A DNA stretch of 64,000 nucleotides from the NCBI GenBank assembly GCA_045106855.1, contig JBGCFI010000009.1, positions 1 through 64,000 on the forward strand, in the 5' to 3' direction. Both the position numbers and the translations under genes were made by a program. Source of the stretch: Granulosicoccus sp045106855 (GTDB lineage: Bacteria; Pseudomonadota; Gammaproteobacteria; Granulosicoccales; Granulosicoccaceae). Each line of letters begins with the position of its first letter. Within the stretch, counting starts at the first letter, position 1. This document shows, piece by piece, positions 1 to 7,967 of the stretch. The notes under the pieces are model-generated. The model had not been told where the DNA came from, did no database searches, and saw only the letters and a list, made by a program, of their open reading frames with translations.

Positions 1-1
1 G

Positions 2-61
2 ATCACTTACGTCCCGGCCATTTCGATGACGATCCCCCGTTTGACGGGATTCGTTAACTGA
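2..61 (+). CDS. TRAP transporter large permease, C-terminal end (partial)
   Basis: An open frame enters from the left edge and stops at 59-61 after 19 residues beginning ITYVPAIS and ending in a short Leu/Pro/Gly tail. This resembles the last segment of the DctM family, where a Tyr-x-Pro-Ala-x-Ser motif precedes the final hydrophobic stretch. It lies 24 bases before a TRAP solute-binding protein, the expected partner. Only the extreme end is visible, so the identification leans on the neighbour. Confidence 0.42.
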   Translation: MTYVPAISMTIPRLTGFVN

Positions 62-85
62 CCAATAGCAACTAGGGAGACAACT

Positions 86-1159
86 ATGCTCAAAGGTCTT
101 ACAACAGCGGCGCTGGCCGCAACCATGCTGGCAGGAGGTGCACTCAGCGCGCTTGCTGACGGACATGTGGAATACACCATCCGTGCAACGGCAAACTCGA
201 ATGAGAACGACGAAGACTATGACGGTCTGGTGGTTTTCAAAAACTATGTCGAGCAAGCTTCAAACGGCAAAATCGCTGTCGAGATGTTCATCGGTACACA
301 GCTTTGCTCAAACGGTGCTGAGTGTCTGCAAGGCGTGGCTGATGGCAACATTGACGTCTATATCTCAACCTCGGGCGGTGCCTCGGGTATCTTCCCATTC
401 GTTCAGGTGCTTGACCTGCCCTACCTGATGGCAGACGACCGTGTGGCCGAAGCAGCCCTGTCCGGCGGCACAGAGTTCATGACCAAGATGAAGGAAATGA
501 CGCTGGAAGCTTCTGGTGGCATGATCCGCCTAATGACCGTGGGTAATACGGGCGGCTGGAGAAACTTTGCCAACACCAAGCGTCGCGTCACAAGTCCTAC
601 AGATATGGATGGCTTGAAAATCCGGACCGTTGTTGCCGACTTGCCACAGGAACTGGTTAAGGCCTTAGGTGCTTCTCCCACGCCTATCCCCTGGCCGGAG
701 TTATTCACATCGTTTCAAACTGGCGTAGTGGAAGGCTCTAAAAACGGTATCACCGACATTATGGGTATGAAGTTTCCTGATGCCGGCCTGAAATATGTAA
801 CACTTGACGGCCATGCGTATATGGGAGCTTTGTGGTGGATGAATAACGAGAAATTCAAGGGTCTGGACGAAGACTTGCGCCAGGTCATTGTTGATGGTTT
901 CTCTGCATTGCAGCAAGCTACATTCGCATCGCCAAAGCGTAAGTCAATCGCCGCTTATGAAGAATTCGTAGCAGGCGGTGGTGATCTGTATGTGCCTACT
1001 CCTGACGAGAAGGCTGCTTTCAAGGCAGCTGCTGCGCCGGTTTACGATTGGTTCAAAGCGAACGTTGAAGGCGGTCCGGAAATCTTCGATGCACTGACCA
1101 GCGCTGTTGCTGAAACCGAGAAATCACTAGCTGAAGGTAACGCTAAGGATTTGCAATAA
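86..1159 (+). CDS. TRAP transporter solute-binding protein, DctP family
   Basis: A 357-residue periplasmic receptor that would hand an organic-acid-type substrate to a TRAP membrane pair. A Sec signal peptide covers about residues 1-24 (Ala-rich core, cleavage near ALA-DG). The body shows family features: an N-terminal lobe starting YTIRATANSN, and the region around residues 155-185 with WRNFANTKR and the DMDGLKIRT motif that carries the carboxylate-binding Arg. The motif PIPWPELFTSFQTGVVEG, typical of DctP, follows. Start ATG 86 has an AGGGAGA ribosome-binding site. It sits just behind a probable DctM end and before a strong terminator, so it closes the TRAP operon. The ligand cannot be read from sequence. 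Confidence 0.93.
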   Translation: MLKGLTTAALAATMLAGGALSALADGHVEYTIRATANSNENDEDYDGLVVFKNYVEQASNGKIAVEMFIGTQLCSNGAECLQGVADGNIDVYISTSGGASGIFPFVQVLDLPYLMADDRVAEAALSGGTEFMTKMKEMTLEASGGMIRLMTVGNTGGWRNFANTKRRVTSPTDMDGLKIRTVVADLPQELVKALGASPTPIPWPELFTSFQTGVVEGSKNGITDIMGMKFPDAGLKYVTLDGHAYMGALWWMNNEKFKGLDEDLRQVIVDGFSALQQATFASPKRKSIAAYEEFVAGGGDLYVPTPDEKAAFKAAAAPVYDWFKANVEGGPEIFDALTSAVAETEKSLAEGNAKDLQ

Positions 1160-1171
1160 CCCGACCCTAAC

Positions 1172-1205
1172 GCAGGCATGGGTACGGGCTATTGCCCATG
1201 CCTGC
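1172..1205. terminator. Bidirectional rho-independent terminator
   Basis: GCAGGCATGGG (1172-1182) and CCCATGCCTGC (1195-1205) form a perfect 11-bp stem with a 12-base loop. It is followed by TTTATTATT on the plus strand. It lies between the convergent ends of the TRAP receptor gene and the Sel1 gene and probably serves both. Confidence 0.8.
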
Positions 1206-1221
1206 TTTATTATTCAACGCT

Positions 1222-1740
1222 TTACTCAAGTGGATAAATCCAGGCTTTGTAGTCGTCAATTAACTTATGTGCCTGTTCAATCTGCGCGTCAGACATTTTT
1301 TTAATAACTTCTTCCTGACTTATGGCCGCATCAGGATCACCACCAATGGCAGACAACACGTACCAGGCGTAAGCCCTCACCAAATCGGGCGCCTCGACAC
1401 CGCGACCAACTTCGTAGTACCAGCCTATCCCCGATTGGGCACCGGCATGACCTTTAAGCGATGCACGCAAATACCATTCGAAAGCCCTGACATCGTCGCG
1501 TGGAACTCCCAGTCCCATCGCATGCATGACACCAATCAATTCCTCGGCTTCAGCATTCCCCGATACTGCTGCAGGCTGGAGTGCTTGCATGGCAGATTTG
1601 AACTCTCCCGATTCCATCAGATCACGAGCCTTTTCAAGATCCGCTTTGACGAACGAACCAGTCAGGCACAACGTTATGGCAATGACAGCCAGCGACTGTT
1701 TTCGTACAAAATGTCTTCCATGCAAAAAGTATTGAGTCAT
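1222..1740 (-). CDS. Sel1-repeat (TPR-like) secreted protein
   Basis: A 172-residue protein with an N-terminal signal peptide (MTQYFLHGRHFVRKQ then a hydrophobic core ending near VKA-DLE), so it is probably periplasmic. The mature part has Sel1-type helical repeats, for example AEAEELIGVMHAMGLGVPRD and AGAQSGIGWYYEVGRGVEAPD, each with the Gly-rich turn between helices. Sel1 proteins are adaptor-like and no enzymatic motif is present. I chose the ATG at 1740; a TTG three codons upstream is the alternative. It is divergent from the di-haem cytochrome gene with about 20 bases between start codons, so the two promoters must overlap the opposite gene. Confidence 0.78.
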   Translation of the reverse strand: MTQYFLHGRHFVRKQSLAVIAITLCLTGSFVKADLEKARDLMESGEFKSAMQALQPAAVSGNAEAEELIGVMHAMGLGVPRDDVRAFEWYLRASLKGHAGAQSGIGWYYEVGRGVEAPDLVRAYAWYVLSAIGGDPDAAISQEEVIKKMSDAQIEQAHKLIDDYKAWIYPLE

Positions 1741-1761
1741 TGCTATCAACCTGTATCCGTT

Positions 1762-3111
1762 ATGCGTAGCAAGCTTTGCTCGCTACTGCTTGTTTTATTG
1801 ACAGTATTGTCAGTGTTTATTCCGACGAGTGCTGCGCAGCTACCCGCCCGACTAGGCCCCGACGACTTTCCTGCACAGAACGAAAAACAGGTAAAGCTGG
1901 GCCAATTACTTTTCTATGACAAGATTCTATCCGGAAACAAGAATATTTCCTGCGGTACTTGTCACCACCATAATCACTTTGGAGGAGACGGTTTGTCGCT
2001 GGGGATTGGCGAAGGTGGCACAGGTGTAGGCCCGGATCGGCGTGCTGGCAATGGAAAAACACGCATCAAACGTCGCATACCTCGCAACGCACCTTCATTG
2101 TGGAACCTCGGTGCTCACGAGATAGAGATCCTTTTTCATGATGGCCGCTTATCGAAATCAGACGACTACGGCACGGGGTTTAACTCTCCGGCTCAAGAAC
2201 GCCTACCTGAAGGGCTATCCGGCTTACTAGCCGCACAAGCCGTTCTACCGCTAGCGTCCCGATTCGAGATGGCGGGTGATCCAGAAGAGAATTCCGTAGC
2301 ACGGGCAGCCTTTGATCGTATTGATCACGTCTGGCCAATTATTACAAAGCGAATACAAGCTATTCCTGAGTACGAGACCCTGTTTGTAGCTGCCTTTGAT
2401 TCGATTGATAGTGCAGGTGACATTAGTATTATTGATATCGCAAACGCGCTGGCAGCATTTCAGACAGTTGAATGGCAATCGTTTGATTCCGCATTTGACG
2501 AATACCTTGCTGGAAATAATTTAGCGATTACACCTACCGAAAAATCGGGGATGAAGCTGTTTTACGGTGAAGCAGGCTGTCACCAGTGTCACTCCGGAAA
2601 ACTGATGACAGACCAGAAATTCCATGCACTCAAACTACCGGTTTTCGGACCAGGGCGCACCCGAACACATGATCCGATTCCTCGTGACACGGGAAGGATG
2701 GCGGAAAGCGACAGGCTTGAAGATAGCTACCGATTTCGAACTCCATCCCTTCGCAATGTCGACGTTACAGGCCCCTACGGGCACAACGGTGCTTACAAAT
2801 CATTGGAACGGATGATTAGACACCATCTGGATCCGCAATTCTATTTTGAACAATGGCAACGTCATGACGCAACGCTGCCTGACATTAGCTGGCTGAACGA
2901 TACAGATCTCGTTTTACTTCATGACAAACGAGAAATGGCTCGATACCAGGCCAAGAGTGACGTTAAAAAGCAAACTCTCACTGATGATCAAATTGAGAGA
3001 TTAGTGTTATTTCTAAAGACACTTACAGGCTATAGCATAGAGAACACGCCGTTAGGCGTACCATCGAGCGTACCAAGCGGGTTACCTGTTGACGGGCCAG
3101 ATAAAAAGTAA
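1762..3111 (+). CDS. Di-haem cytochrome c peroxidase / MauG-family protein
   Basis: A 449-residue secreted di-haem protein. A signal peptide spans residues 1-25 (MRSKLCSLLL core, SAA-QL cleavage). Two haem sites are seen: CGTCH at 64-68, followed by a His-rich HHNH, and CHQCH at 273-277. Between them are the peroxidase-fold motifs RNAPSLWN and LFHDGRL; after the second haem, FRTPSLRNVDVTGPYGHNGAYKSL is the C-terminal haem-domain signature. Family members reduce hydrogen peroxide or oxidise protein side chains. Upstream in-frame codons exist, but only the ATG at 1762 gives a signal peptide at the N-terminus. No amine dehydrogenase neighbour is present, so a peroxidase role is more likely than a mau role. 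Confidence 0.88.
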   Translation: MRSKLCSLLLVLLTVLSVFIPTSAAQLPARLGPDDFPAQNEKQVKLGQLLFYDKILSGNKNISCGTCHHHNHFGGDGLSLGIGEGGTGVGPDRRAGNGKTRIKRRIPRNAPSLWNLGAHEIEILFHDGRLSKSDDYGTGFNSPAQERLPEGLSGLLAAQAVLPLASRFEMAGDPEENSVARAAFDRIDHVWPIITKRIQAIPEYETLFVAAFDSIDSAGDISIIDIANALAAFQTVEWQSFDSAFDEYLAGNNLAITPTEKSGMKLFYGEAGCHQCHSGKLMTDQKFHALKLPVFGPGRTRTHDPIPRDTGRMAESDRLEDSYRFRTPSLRNVDVTGPYGHNGAYKSLERMIRHHLDPQFYFEQWQRHDATLPDISWLNDTDLVLLHDKREMARYQAKSDVKKQTLTDDQIERLVLFLKTLTGYSIENTPLGVPSSVPSGLPVDGPDKK

Positions 3112-3122
3112 TCTTTGTCATT

Positions 3123-3551
3123 TCAACGCGACGCGCAAAACAGCAATTGCGCAACGCTTCCAGAGTTGCCATACACGATAGCATTCTGATCAAACACTGT
3201 ACCGTAAGCCAACGCCTTTTCCTGGTCGATACCCAATACCAGAAACGATGGCTCAGGAGGCCAGTCACCCGACTCTCCAATACCCTCACCTTCAAAGAAC
3301 TCAAATTTTGCAATACTTAGTAAAGACTGAAGTAATTGTTGTCGATGCTGATTGGCTGACGCAGGTAACGGGCGAGAAAACGGATTGTACGCCGTAATAA
3401 CCGCCCACGACGTCACGGCGTGCTCGTGACACAGGTCCTCAAGTTCTACACACACCTGACCTATCCTTATAGTCGCAGTACGACCTTTAGAGGTGAATTT
3501 ATAGCTCGTAGTCTGATAGGCTACTTCTAGTGATTTATCTATGCTATTCAT
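3123..3551 (-). CDS. DUF3293 domain protein
   Basis: A 142-residue cytoplasmic protein without signal peptide or membrane segment. The motif WAVITAYNPFSRPLP and the ending segment with EPSFLVLGID followed by a phenylalanine/glycine-rich tail match the DUF3293 family, a small protein of unknown function common in Proteobacteria. It ends 11 bases from the di-haem cytochrome gene, convergent. The function is unknown and neighbours do not suggest one. Confidence 0.72.
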   Translation of the reverse strand: MNSIDKSLEVAYQTTSYKFTSKGRTATIRIGQVCVELEDLCHEHAVTSWAVITAYNPFSRPLPASANQHRQQLLQSLLSIAKFEFFEGEGIGESGDWPPEPSFLVLGIDQEKALAYGTVFDQNAIVYGNSGSVAQLLFCASR

Positions 3552-3891
3552 ACTAACTATACTGCCGTATCCTGCGTCATTTTATGCTCGGAGATCCGCC
3601 TTTACGCTCTACCCGTAGCACAATTTTCTAAACAATCCATCTTGCCGAGTCTTACAGGATGTAAAATCATCGTTTCGAACGGCAGTTTATTTACAGAGGA
3701 TTACCCGCTAAATTTTTCGATGAGATAGATAATATCAATCGTACCGGTAAGAAAAACGTGTCATTAACTCTGGCTCCCGAGTCGCGATTGCATTTTGAAT
3801 GTAATTGGCAGTGAGACATTCCGCTATATTGACATCTAATGAAGGGTAACTACTACTCCGCGCCCGCTATCTACCTTTTAGGGAATCGCAA
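3552..3891. other. Intergenic region between divergent DUF3293 and hydratase genes
   Basis: About 340 bases without a credible gene. It must hold the promoters of both flanking genes. A TTGACA hexamer lies at 3829-3834 but no good -10 follows at normal spacing. The hydratase ribosome-binding site is the GGGA at about 3881. Nothing else is recognisable. Confidence 0.5.
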
Positions 3892-4674
3892 ATGAACACA
3901 ACACAACAGGCCGCTGAAATCATCCTAGACAACTGGAACAACGGTGGCGTCTTGTCAGAGCTTCCTGAAAATATCGCGCCTACAACGCCAGAAGGCGGCT
4001 ATGCCGTTCAGGCCGAGCTGGCCCGGCTACGTGGCGAGCCTGTAGTTGGATGGAAAATAGCGGCAACCTCAGAAAAAGGCCGAAACCATATTCGCGTAGA
4101 TCGTCCCATGGCCGGACGGCTCTATCCATCCATCGTTTATAAGGATGGATCTACCATTGCGTTAGCATCCAACCGCATGCTAGTTGCAGAGGCTGAAATT
4201 GTGCTTACTCTAAAACAGGATCTGCCGCCCCTTGAGCGACAAAGATCAGAAGAAGAAGTGGCAGCGGCAGTTGGTAAAATACATGCAGGACTTGAGTTCC
4301 CGGATTCGCGTTTCGACGATTTTACGGTGGCAGGGACAGCTTGCCTGATCGCCGATAATGCTTGCGCCAGGCACTTTGTGCTGGGCGAGGCAGTGACACC
4401 TCCCGCCGATCTAGCTCAACTGGCACAAATTCCGACTATGCTGCGAATTAACAATAAACTGGCAACCAGTGGATTGGGTAGCGATGCGCTGGGTGGATCA
4501 CTCACCGCGCTGACGTGGCTGGTCAATACCGTTAATGAACTGGGAATTTCCGTAAATGCCGGTGAATTCGTGACGACCGGTGTTACCGGAGCACCAACTC
4601 CAATTCACCCTAACGACCATTTGGAGGTACTAATTGGCACGGTCGCTAGCGTTGCAGCGACCGTCGTCGCATAA
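3892..4674 (+). CDS. 2-keto-4-pentenoate hydratase-like protein (FAH superfamily)
   Basis: A 260-residue cytoplasmic enzyme of the MhpD/hydratase branch of the fumarylacetoacetate hydrolase superfamily. It shows the N-terminal YAVQAELARLRGEPVVGWKIAATS motif, then AEAEIVLTLKQDLP with the acidic metal-binding residues, the glutamate in HAGLEFPDSRF, and the C-terminal segment GDHLEVLIG-like (here NDHLEVLIGTVAS). Members add water to 2-oxo-pent-4-enoates in meta-cleavage of aromatics or act on related 2-oxo acids. No other catechol-pathway gene is nearby, so the substrate is open. ATG 3892 follows a GGGA ribosome-binding site. Confidence 0.85.
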   Translation: MNTTQQAAEIILDNWNNGGVLSELPENIAPTTPEGGYAVQAELARLRGEPVVGWKIAATSEKGRNHIRVDRPMAGRLYPSIVYKDGSTIALASNRMLVAEAEIVLTLKQDLPPLERQRSEEEVAAAVGKIHAGLEFPDSRFDDFTVAGTACLIADNACARHFVLGEAVTPPADLAQLAQIPTMLRINNKLATSGLGSDALGGSLTALTWLVNTVNELGISVNAGEFVTTGVTGAPTPIHPNDHLEVLIGTVASVAATVVA

Positions 4675-4814
4675 GTCTGCGCATGTACCTGTACAGAGAC
4701 AGCCAGACAGCTCTTCAGAAGATTCACATTCCACTGAACATGACTGTTTTTGAAAATACCCTATAGTTGCGGGTTGCCGTTTTTCTTCACGATTTCTAAT
4801 TCGAGAGTAAATTT

Positions 4815-5726
4815 ATGAACACTGCGCCCCGTTTTCTGATTCCGGTTGTTGTCGGAATCGCTGTTGTGGTTATGTTGGTTATTTCGCAAAAGAAATCGCC
4901 TGAGGACGATGCCTCGGCGAACGTTGATAAACAAGCTAGTTCTAGCGCCAGCAAAGAAGCTGAAACCGTTGAACTTGCTGCCAAAGAAAAAGCGGAAACT
5001 GAAGCAGCTGAAGTTGCCGCTAAGGCGAAAGCGGAAGCTGCCGAGATTGCTGCTAAGGCAAAGGCGGAAGCAGAAGCAGCCGAGATTGCTACTAAGGCAA
5101 AGGCGGAAGCGGAAGCTGCCGAGATTGCTGCTAAGGCAAAGGCGGAAGCAGAAGCAGAAGCAGCCGAGATTGCTGCTAAGGCAAAGGCGGAAGCAGAAGC
5201 AGAAGCGGCTGAAATTGCTGCAAAAGCAAAAGCTGAAGCTGCAGAACTTGCGGCCAAAGCTGAAACCGCCAAACTCGCCGAAAAAGCCAAAGCTGAAGCT
5301 GCAGACCTCGCGGCCAAGGCTAACTTGGCCAAAGCTGCGGCGACAACAGCAATCGCATCAGTTAGTTCAAATGGCAACTCCTCGGCTCCCCAATACGGTG
5401 TAAAAGATGGAATGGTCGACAAGGGTACGTTTAACGGCTATCGAAGGTTTCATGGGACCTGTCATGCTTGTCATGGCCAGGATGCAGCCGGCGGAAGCTT
5501 CGCACCTTCACTGGTAGAGTCGTTAAAGACCATCGACTATGCGGAGTTCACCAAGGTCGTAACAGATGGACGGCAGGCCACGAGTTCGACTGGCGCTGTA
5601 AGTGCCATGCCGGCGTTTAGCAACGATCCCAATATCATGAAACATCTTGATGACATCTATCGTTATCTGGCCGCTCGATCAGATGGTGTGGTTGGAACCG
5701 GCCGACCTATGAAAATTCCAAAATAA
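4815..5726 (+). CDS. Membrane-tethered cytochrome c (c550/PedF-like) on a TolA-like coiled-coil stalk
   Basis: A 303-residue protein in three parts. Residues 8-25 form one transmembrane anchor (FLIPVVVGIAVVVMLVI). Residues about 45-180 are almost only Ala, Lys and Glu in AEIAAKAKAEAE-type repeats, predicting a long helix or coiled coil like the stalk of TolA. The C-terminal ~100 residues are a class-I cytochrome c with CHACH at 216-220 and MPAF as probable axial methionine. The ending DDIYRYLAARSDG and GRPMKIPK resembles the c550 cytochromes that accept electrons from PQQ-dependent alcohol dehydrogenases (PedF/XoxG-like), but no such dehydrogenase is in the window. The likely place is the periplasm, tied to the inner membrane. 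Confidence 0.82.
   Translation: MNTAPRFLIPVVVGIAVVVMLVISQKKSPEDDASANVDKQASSSASKEAETVELAAKEKAETEAAEVAAKAKAEAAEIAAKAKAEAEAAEIATKAKAEAEAAEIAAKAKAEAEAEAAEIAAKAKAEAEAEAAEIAAKAKAEAAELAAKAETAKLAEKAKAEAADLAAKANLAKAAATTAIASVSSNGNSSAPQYGVKDGMVDKGTFNGYRRFHGTCHACHGQDAAGGSFAPSLVESLKTIDYAEFTKVVTDGRQATSSTGAVSAMPAFSNDPNIMKHLDDIYRYLAARSDGVVGTGRPMKIPK
5000..5330 (+). repeat. Coding tandem repeat for the Ala-Lys-Glu stalk
   Basis: At least five near-identical copies of a roughly 39-45-base unit beginning GCCGAGATTGCTGCTAAGGC. Unit ends differ by added Ala-Glu (GCAGAA) codon pairs, which shows expansion by slippage in multiples of three. Copies begin near 5040, 5078, 5118, 5163 and 5208. The outer copies have drifted more. 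Confidence 0.85.
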
Positions 5727-5751
5727 TCAACAGGGCAACGCTTTCAACTCA

Positions 5752-5786
5752 ATACATCAAAGTATGTTCCGAATTCTTTGATGTAT
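5752..5786 (+). terminator. Hairpin after the cytochrome gene, probable terminator
   Basis: ATACATCAAAG (5752-5762) and CTTTGATGTAT (5776-5786) make a perfect 11-bp stem with a 13-base loop, 26 bases after the cytochrome stop. No clear U-run follows, so it may be a 3'-end stabiliser or a weak terminator. Confidence 0.5.
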
Positions 5787-6072
5787 AGAGTGATTCAAAG
5801 GGTTTCCTTTCTATAGTTCTATTCATTCGACCATCATGATATTCCCGTGTACCAAACATTGAATATCCACCTACGCTTAGGTAGCAAGTTTTTTATAACC
5901 TTATCTGCACCTTATCTACGTAAGTTAAAGCTATTGTTTCGGAGCGTTGTAACTTGATCTATCTGTGAAGTACGATAATTCACATTGATCATCTGCCAGA
6001 CACCCGACAACATTGCCCTCTTTGTCGCTTATATAAAAGTGCCAATACCCACTTCGTCTGACTTCGATTCAT

Positions 6073-6112
6073 CACCCTGATGCGTAATTCGCATCAGGGT
6101 GGTCATTTTTTA
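6073..6112 (+). terminator. Strong rho-independent terminator before gntR
   Basis: CACCCTGATGCG (6073-6084) pairs perfectly with CGCATCAGGGTG (6090-6101) around a TAATT loop, followed by CATTTTTTAA. It is about 350 bases beyond the last upstream stop codon, so it either ends a non-coding RNA or insulates the regulator that follows. Confidence 0.78.
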
Positions 6113-6116
6113 ACAC

Positions 6117-6144
6117 TTGTACAAACGTCATGACGTTTGTACAA
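6117..6144. promoter_or_regulatory. Perfect 28-bp palindrome, probable GntR operator
   Basis: The left half is TTGTACAAACGTCA and the right half is its exact reverse complement, with the centre between 6130 and 6131. The outer arms TTGTACAA are themselves palindromic. It ends seven bases before the gntR ATG, where a ribosome-binding site would normally be. HutC-subfamily GntR proteins bind inverted repeats of this general kind, so autoregulation and control of the downstream operon is the natural reading. Confidence 0.75.
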
Positions 6145-6151
6145 TCATTTT

Positions 6152-6904
6152 ATGAGCTGGGACGAGGGAACACTGACGTACGGGCCTATTCCGCTTTGGC
6201 ATCAAATTGCCGAGCGTTTGCGACACGCAATCGCTAATGGTGAATTCGGCCCCGGGGAAGCACTACCCTCGGAAGCAGAAATTAACGCCCGATTTGGTGT
6301 TAGCCGAACAACCGCCCGAACCTCACTAGACAGACTCAAAGAAGATGGGCTCATCAGCCGTCGCTCTGGCAAGGGGTCTATTGTCTTGGCACCACGCGTT
6401 GTGCAACCTTTAGACAGACTCTCTAGCTTCTCCAACGACATGCGTGCTCGTGGCTTAATGCCCTCTTACGTTACTGAGTCGATTCGCCGTTGTCCAGTTA
6501 CCCAGCGTGCGGCACGCGCACTGGACATAGAACCAAAATCTGAGGCACTGAGGATCAAGCGGCAACTGCTGGCAGATGAATTTCTGATTGGGTTGTCAGA
6601 TTCATGGATAGCACCTTCCATCATAGGTAATCACTCGCCACCCGATAAGGCTGCACTTGACAACGGCAGTCTCTATGACTGGTTGCGCGACATCTGCGGC
6701 GCCGTCATTGCCGGTGGCCATGAAATCATCAAAGCTACCGCTGCCAATAGATACCAGGCCAGTGCCCTTGATGTACCAACAGGCTCACCACTACTTTTGG
6801 CACATCGTACGTGCCATACACATGATGGCTCTCCCATTGAGCACGCCACCATGCATTACCGTCCCGACCGTTATCGGTTCAGGGTAGATCTCGTTAACCA
6901 CTAA
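6152..6904 (+). CDS. GntR-family regulator, HutC subfamily (UTRA domain)
   Basis: A 250-residue repressor-type regulator. Residues ~10-75 are the winged-helix domain with the GntR signature LRHAIANGEFGPGEALPSEAE and FGVSRTTARTSLDRLKEDGLI. Residues ~90-245 form a UTRA effector domain, ending with the usual ATMHYRPDRYRFRVDL. An in-frame TTG at 6137 lies inside the palindrome, so the ATG at 6152 is preferred. No Shine-Dalgarno sequence precedes it, which fits a leaderless or operator-overlapping start. It precedes the sugar ABC operon by 63 bases in the same direction and most likely senses that substrate or its phosphate. Confidence 0.9.
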   Translation: MSWDEGTLTYGPIPLWHQIAERLRHAIANGEFGPGEALPSEAEINARFGVSRTTARTSLDRLKEDGLISRRSGKGSIVLAPRVVQPLDRLSSFSNDMRARGLMPSYVTESIRRCPVTQRAARALDIEPKSEALRIKRQLLADEFLIGLSDSWIAPSIIGNHSPPDKAALDNGSLYDWLRDICGAVIAGGHEIIKATAANRYQASALDVPTGSPLLLAHRTCHTHDGSPIEHATMHYRPDRYRFRVDLVNH

Positions 6905-6967
6905 TATTTTATTTTACTCTATCGCTGACTATTCCCTAACTTATCCCCTCAACCAAGAGTACTTCCC

Positions 6968-7960
6968 ATGATGATCAGAACTCAATCCAGACAAAACGCC
7001 ATGAACGGCAATGCAAAACGTAAAACACTATCCTTGAGCCTGGCTATTGCCCTGGCAGCAGGTTTCGGTAGTTTTTCATTTTCGACACTGTCAATTGCCC
7101 AGGATGACAAAAAGACGTTTGCCCTTGTTCAGATAAATCAACAAGCACTTTTCTTTAATCAAATGAACGAAGGGGCGCAAGAAGCAGCTGATGCGGCGGG
7201 TGCCGAGCTGGTTATTTTCAACGCCAACAATGATTCTGCGGCGCAAAACAGCGCGATAGAAACGTACGTTACCGAAGGTGTTGATGGTCTGATCGTGGTT
7301 GCCATTGACGTCAATGGTGTTATGCCTGCAGTGGAGCAAGCCGATGCCGCGGGAATTCCTGTAGTGGCTGTAGATGCCATCCTGCCCGAAGATGGCCCTC
7401 AAAAAGCCCAGGTGGGAGTTGACAATGCCCAGGCCGGTGCAGACATGGCCGCTTACGTTAACGAATTTGCATCCAGCATGGGTGGAACGATGCAACTGGG
7501 AGTCGTTGGCGCTTTAAACAGCTTTATCCAGAACGTGCGCAAAGACGGTTTTGTGGATGCATTGGAAAAAGTTGAAGTCATTGCAACCGTAGATGGGCAA
7601 AATGTACAAGATATCGCCCTGGCAGCAGCTGAAAATCTCATGACGGCAAACCCCACGATGAATGCCATTTATGCCACTGGAGAACCTGCACTTCTCGGTG
7701 CTATTGCCGCAGTCGAAAGCCAGGGAAGACAGGATGATGTGACGGTATTTGGATGGGACCTAACGGCACAGGCTATCGACGGCATTGATGCGGGTTATGT
7801 CGAAGCTGTGGTTCAGCAGAGTCCCTCAGGTATGGGTGCATCGGCAGTGGATGCTTTAGTCGCACTGAGCTCTGGAGATAGCGTCGATAGTCAAATCGAT
7901 GTTCCTATCACCATTGTGACCAATGAAAATGTCGACGGTTTCCGGGACACATTCAAGTAG
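6968..7960 (+). CDS. Sugar ABC transporter substrate-binding protein (RbsB-like)
   Basis: A 330-residue periplasmic binding protein of the Peripla_BP_4 type. A long N-region and a signal peptide run to about residue 45 (cleavage near SIA-QDD); an internal ATG at 7001 is an alternative start. The mature protein shows the ribose-binding-protein pattern: FALVQINQQALFFNQMNEGAQEAADAAGAEL, DGLIVVAIDVNGVMPAVEQADAAGIPVVAVD, then VGVDNAQAGADMA and the later FGWDLTAQAIDGI. It is the first structural gene after gntR and is followed, 7 bases on, by the ATPase. Ligand family: pentoses, hexoses, inositol or nucleosides. The exact one is unknown. Confidence 0.9.
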   Translation: MMIRTQSRQNAMNGNAKRKTLSLSLAIALAAGFGSFSFSTLSIAQDDKKTFALVQINQQALFFNQMNEGAQEAADAAGAELVIFNANNDSAAQNSAIETYVTEGVDGLIVVAIDVNGVMPAVEQADAAGIPVVAVDAILPEDGPQKAQVGVDNAQAGADMAAYVNEFASSMGGTMQLGVVGALNSFIQNVRKDGFVDALEKVEVIATVDGQNVQDIALAAAENLMTANPTMNAIYATGEPALLGAIAAVESQGRQDDVTVFGWDLTAQAIDGIDAGYVEAVVQQSPSGMGASAVDALVALSSGDSVDSQIDVPITIVTNENVDGFRDTFK

Positions 7961-7967
7961 ATAAACC

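Larger units (their letters stand above)
5727..6116. other. Long intergenic region, possible small-RNA locus
   Basis: About 390 bases without a protein gene. It holds a perfect 11-bp hairpin just after the cytochrome gene (5752-5786) and a strong terminator at its right end (6073-6101). A TTGTAA / TACGAT pair with 18-base spacing near 5947-5976 could be a promoter, which would yield an RNA of roughly 120-130 bases. No homology is claimed. Confidence 0.3.

Noticed and set aside
5000..5330. Tandem DNA repeats that could suggest a CRISPR array
   Set aside because: The units are directly adjacent, in frame, without unique spacers, and encode the protein stalk.
4796..5422. A 208-codon alanine/serine-rich frame on the minus strand
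   Set aside because: It is the mirror of the Ala/Lys/Glu repeat codons of the cytochrome stalk gene, has no family motifs and no start signals.
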